Of a stretch of DNA of 64,000 bases, positions 63,078 to 64,000 are shown piece after piece; the first letter of the stretch is position 1; each line of letters starts with the position of its first letter. A program made the position numbers and the translations under genes. The notes beneath the pieces were generated by a model. That model was not told the origin of the DNA and did not search any database. It saw nothing but the letters and a program-made list of their open reading frames with translations. The stretch is taken from contig NZ_JAKHSK010000004.1 in the NCBI RefSeq assembly GCF_023499215.1, positions 62,001-126,000 of the forward strand, written 5' to 3'. Origin of the DNA: Zunongwangia pacifica. Its GTDB lineage: Bacteria > Bacteroidota > Bacteroidia > Flavobacteriales > Flavobacteriaceae.

Positions 63078-64000
63078 TTTCGCTTTGGTTTTAAATCTAA
63101 ACGAACAGGTTGATCTCTGTCGCAGGTTATTTTTCCGTTCTCATAGTTTAATTCGGCCATCTGAATAGCGCTGCGTCTTGTACGATATTCATCTATACCT
63201 TTATTATCCGGAGTTCTTTCGGGGTGCGTAAAATAGAAGATATAAGCTTTACCATCCTGAACAATAACATCTGCATGGCCACCTTTTACTTTATCGTCTT
63301 TGCCAGTACCGGGTTTTTCCAGAATTCGTTCTTCTTGTTTTTTCCAGTTTATAAGATCATCAGATTTGAAAATGCTTAAACCATTCCACGAATCAATAAT
63401 CATCCAGTTGGTATCTTTCCACTGAAAAATTACGGCGCCTTCTCCGCGAGTGCTCACTACTTTTTTACCGCTATCTTCCCAGTGATATAAATCTTTACTA
63501 TCTGCATAATAGATCGATTTATTATCATTTTCATTATTATAATACATTCTAAAAGTGCCGTCTTGCATTTCGAAAACATAGGCATCGATACAGCGTTCTG
63601 AAGATAAATCAAGATTAGATTGATAGGTCCAGTCTTTTAGATTTTTAGAAGTGTAATGCGAAATATATCTTGGGTGGTACCAATCTTCAAAAACTCCTGG
63701 AACAATCGTTACATACATGTGATAAGTCCCGTCGTGATAAATTACATCTGGCGCCCAAAAAGTTAAGCCGTTTTGATCTTGTGGCTGGCCTTCGAAATTA
63801 GCGGTGCCTTCGTATGTCCAGTCTCTACCATTTTTAGATGTCGCATAGCCAATTTTAGTGCCATGAACCCAGGAAACACCAGGCAGCGAATCTGCTTTGG
63901 CTCGGCGATTGGTATAAAACATCACGTATTTTTTGGATTCGCGATTGAATATAATTACAGGGTCTGCAGCGCCATCCTGAACAGGATCTCGAAATAGCGG
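63074..64000 (-). CDS. GH43-like five-bladed propeller glycosidase (5' end beyond the window)
   Basis: The frame stays open to the right edge: my translation of the last 75 bases continues as PLFRDPVQDGAADPVIIF, then NRESKKYVMFYTNRRAKA, so the methionine inside is not the start. About 309 residues are visible: MFYTNRR, LTFWAPDVIYHDGTYHMYVTI, CIDAYVFEMQDGTFRMYYNNE, GEGAVIFQWKDTNWMIIDSW and GGHADVIVQDGKAYIFYF. These are the propeller motifs with the base (GAADP Asp), middle Asp and acid Glu of GH43/GH117-like enzymes. With RG-I genes, an exo-acting glycosidase is likely; family not certain. Confidence 0.85.
   Translation of the reverse strand, partial: PLFRDPVQDGAADPVIIFNRESKKYVMFYTNRRAKADSLPGVSWVHGTKIGYATSKNGRDWTYEGTANFEGQPQDQNGLTFWAPDVIYHDGTYHMYVTIVPGVFEDWYHPRYISHYTSKNLKDWTYQSNLDLSSERCIDAYVFEMQDGTFRMYYNNENDNKSIYYADSKDLYHWEDSGKKVVSTRGEGAVIFQWKDTNWMIIDSWNGLSIFKSDDLINWKKQEERILEKPGTGKDDKVKGGHADVIVQDGKAYIFYFTHPERTPDNKGIDEYRTRRSAIQMAELNYENGKITCDRDQPVRLDLKPKRK

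Overview
The window is AT-rich chromosomal DNA from a member of the Bacteroidota, most likely a marine or soil Flavobacteriaceae of the Zunongwangia/Salegentibacter/Gramella kind (inference). Reasons: Bacteroidota-type promoters (TTG-N19/20-TAnnTTTG), few strong Shine-Dalgarno sequences, many lipoproteins, DUF4625 and DUF1080 proteins, Bacteroidota-type polysaccharide-utilisation enzymes and a flavobacterial sugar porter. No rRNA, tRNA, CRISPR array, transposase or prophage gene was seen.

Region 1 (1-19.9 kb) is a glucuronoxylan locus. It holds a GH115 alpha-glucuronidase (cut by the left edge), GH10 xylanase, an SDR, GH67 alpha-glucuronidase, GH3 beta-xylosidase, UxaC, a three-gene TRAP transporter, a LacI regulator, GH43, a CE20-like acetylesterase, an aldose epimerase, a GDSL esterase and a XylE-like porter. 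The enzymes release xylose and (methyl)glucuronate. The TRAP system probably imports the acid and UxaC starts its catabolism. A shared 12-bp operator (GCAATCGGTTGC) lies in both control regions and overlaps the -33 element of two promoters. There is no SusC/SusD pair. The xylose genes xylB-xylA (27.7-30.5 kb) share a 37-bp promoter/operator block with the porter gene.

Region 2 (20-27.3 kb) interrupts the sugar genes. It holds a four-gene unit (small membrane protein, TonB-dependent receptor, second small membrane protein, His-rich surface lipoprotein with three DUF4625-like repeats) that looks like a metal-acquisition system, then an MBL/rhodanese protein and a lipoprotein formylglycine-generating enzyme with both catalytic cysteines.

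Region 3 (31-37.8 kb) has a broken GH78 alpha-L-rhamnosidase and, divergently, a DUF1080 protein with two Gfo/Idh/MocA oxidoreductases, resembling the 3-keto-glycoside route of gut Bacteroides.

Region 4 (38-49.6 kb) is a molybdenum cofactor and molybdate uptake cluster: moeA, modCB, a mop-like gene, modA, moeB, mobA, moaCAED on the minus strand, and xdhC-mocA on the plus strand. A RelE/ParE toxin-antitoxin pair sits inside the mod genes, and the toxin-antitoxin-mop-modB-modC block lies between two direct 105-bp palindromic repeats. No molybdoenzyme gene is in view.

Region 5 (50-64 kb) has a GH13 enzyme, uxuA-uxuB (completing glucuronate to 2-keto-3-deoxygluconate) and a rhamnogalacturonan-I locus: PL11 lyase, a tandem CE12 esterase, GH2, a second CE12, rhamnose mutarotase and a GH43-like enzyme cut by the right edge. 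Dispersed palindromic repeats and a 215-bp direct duplication fill the long spacers.
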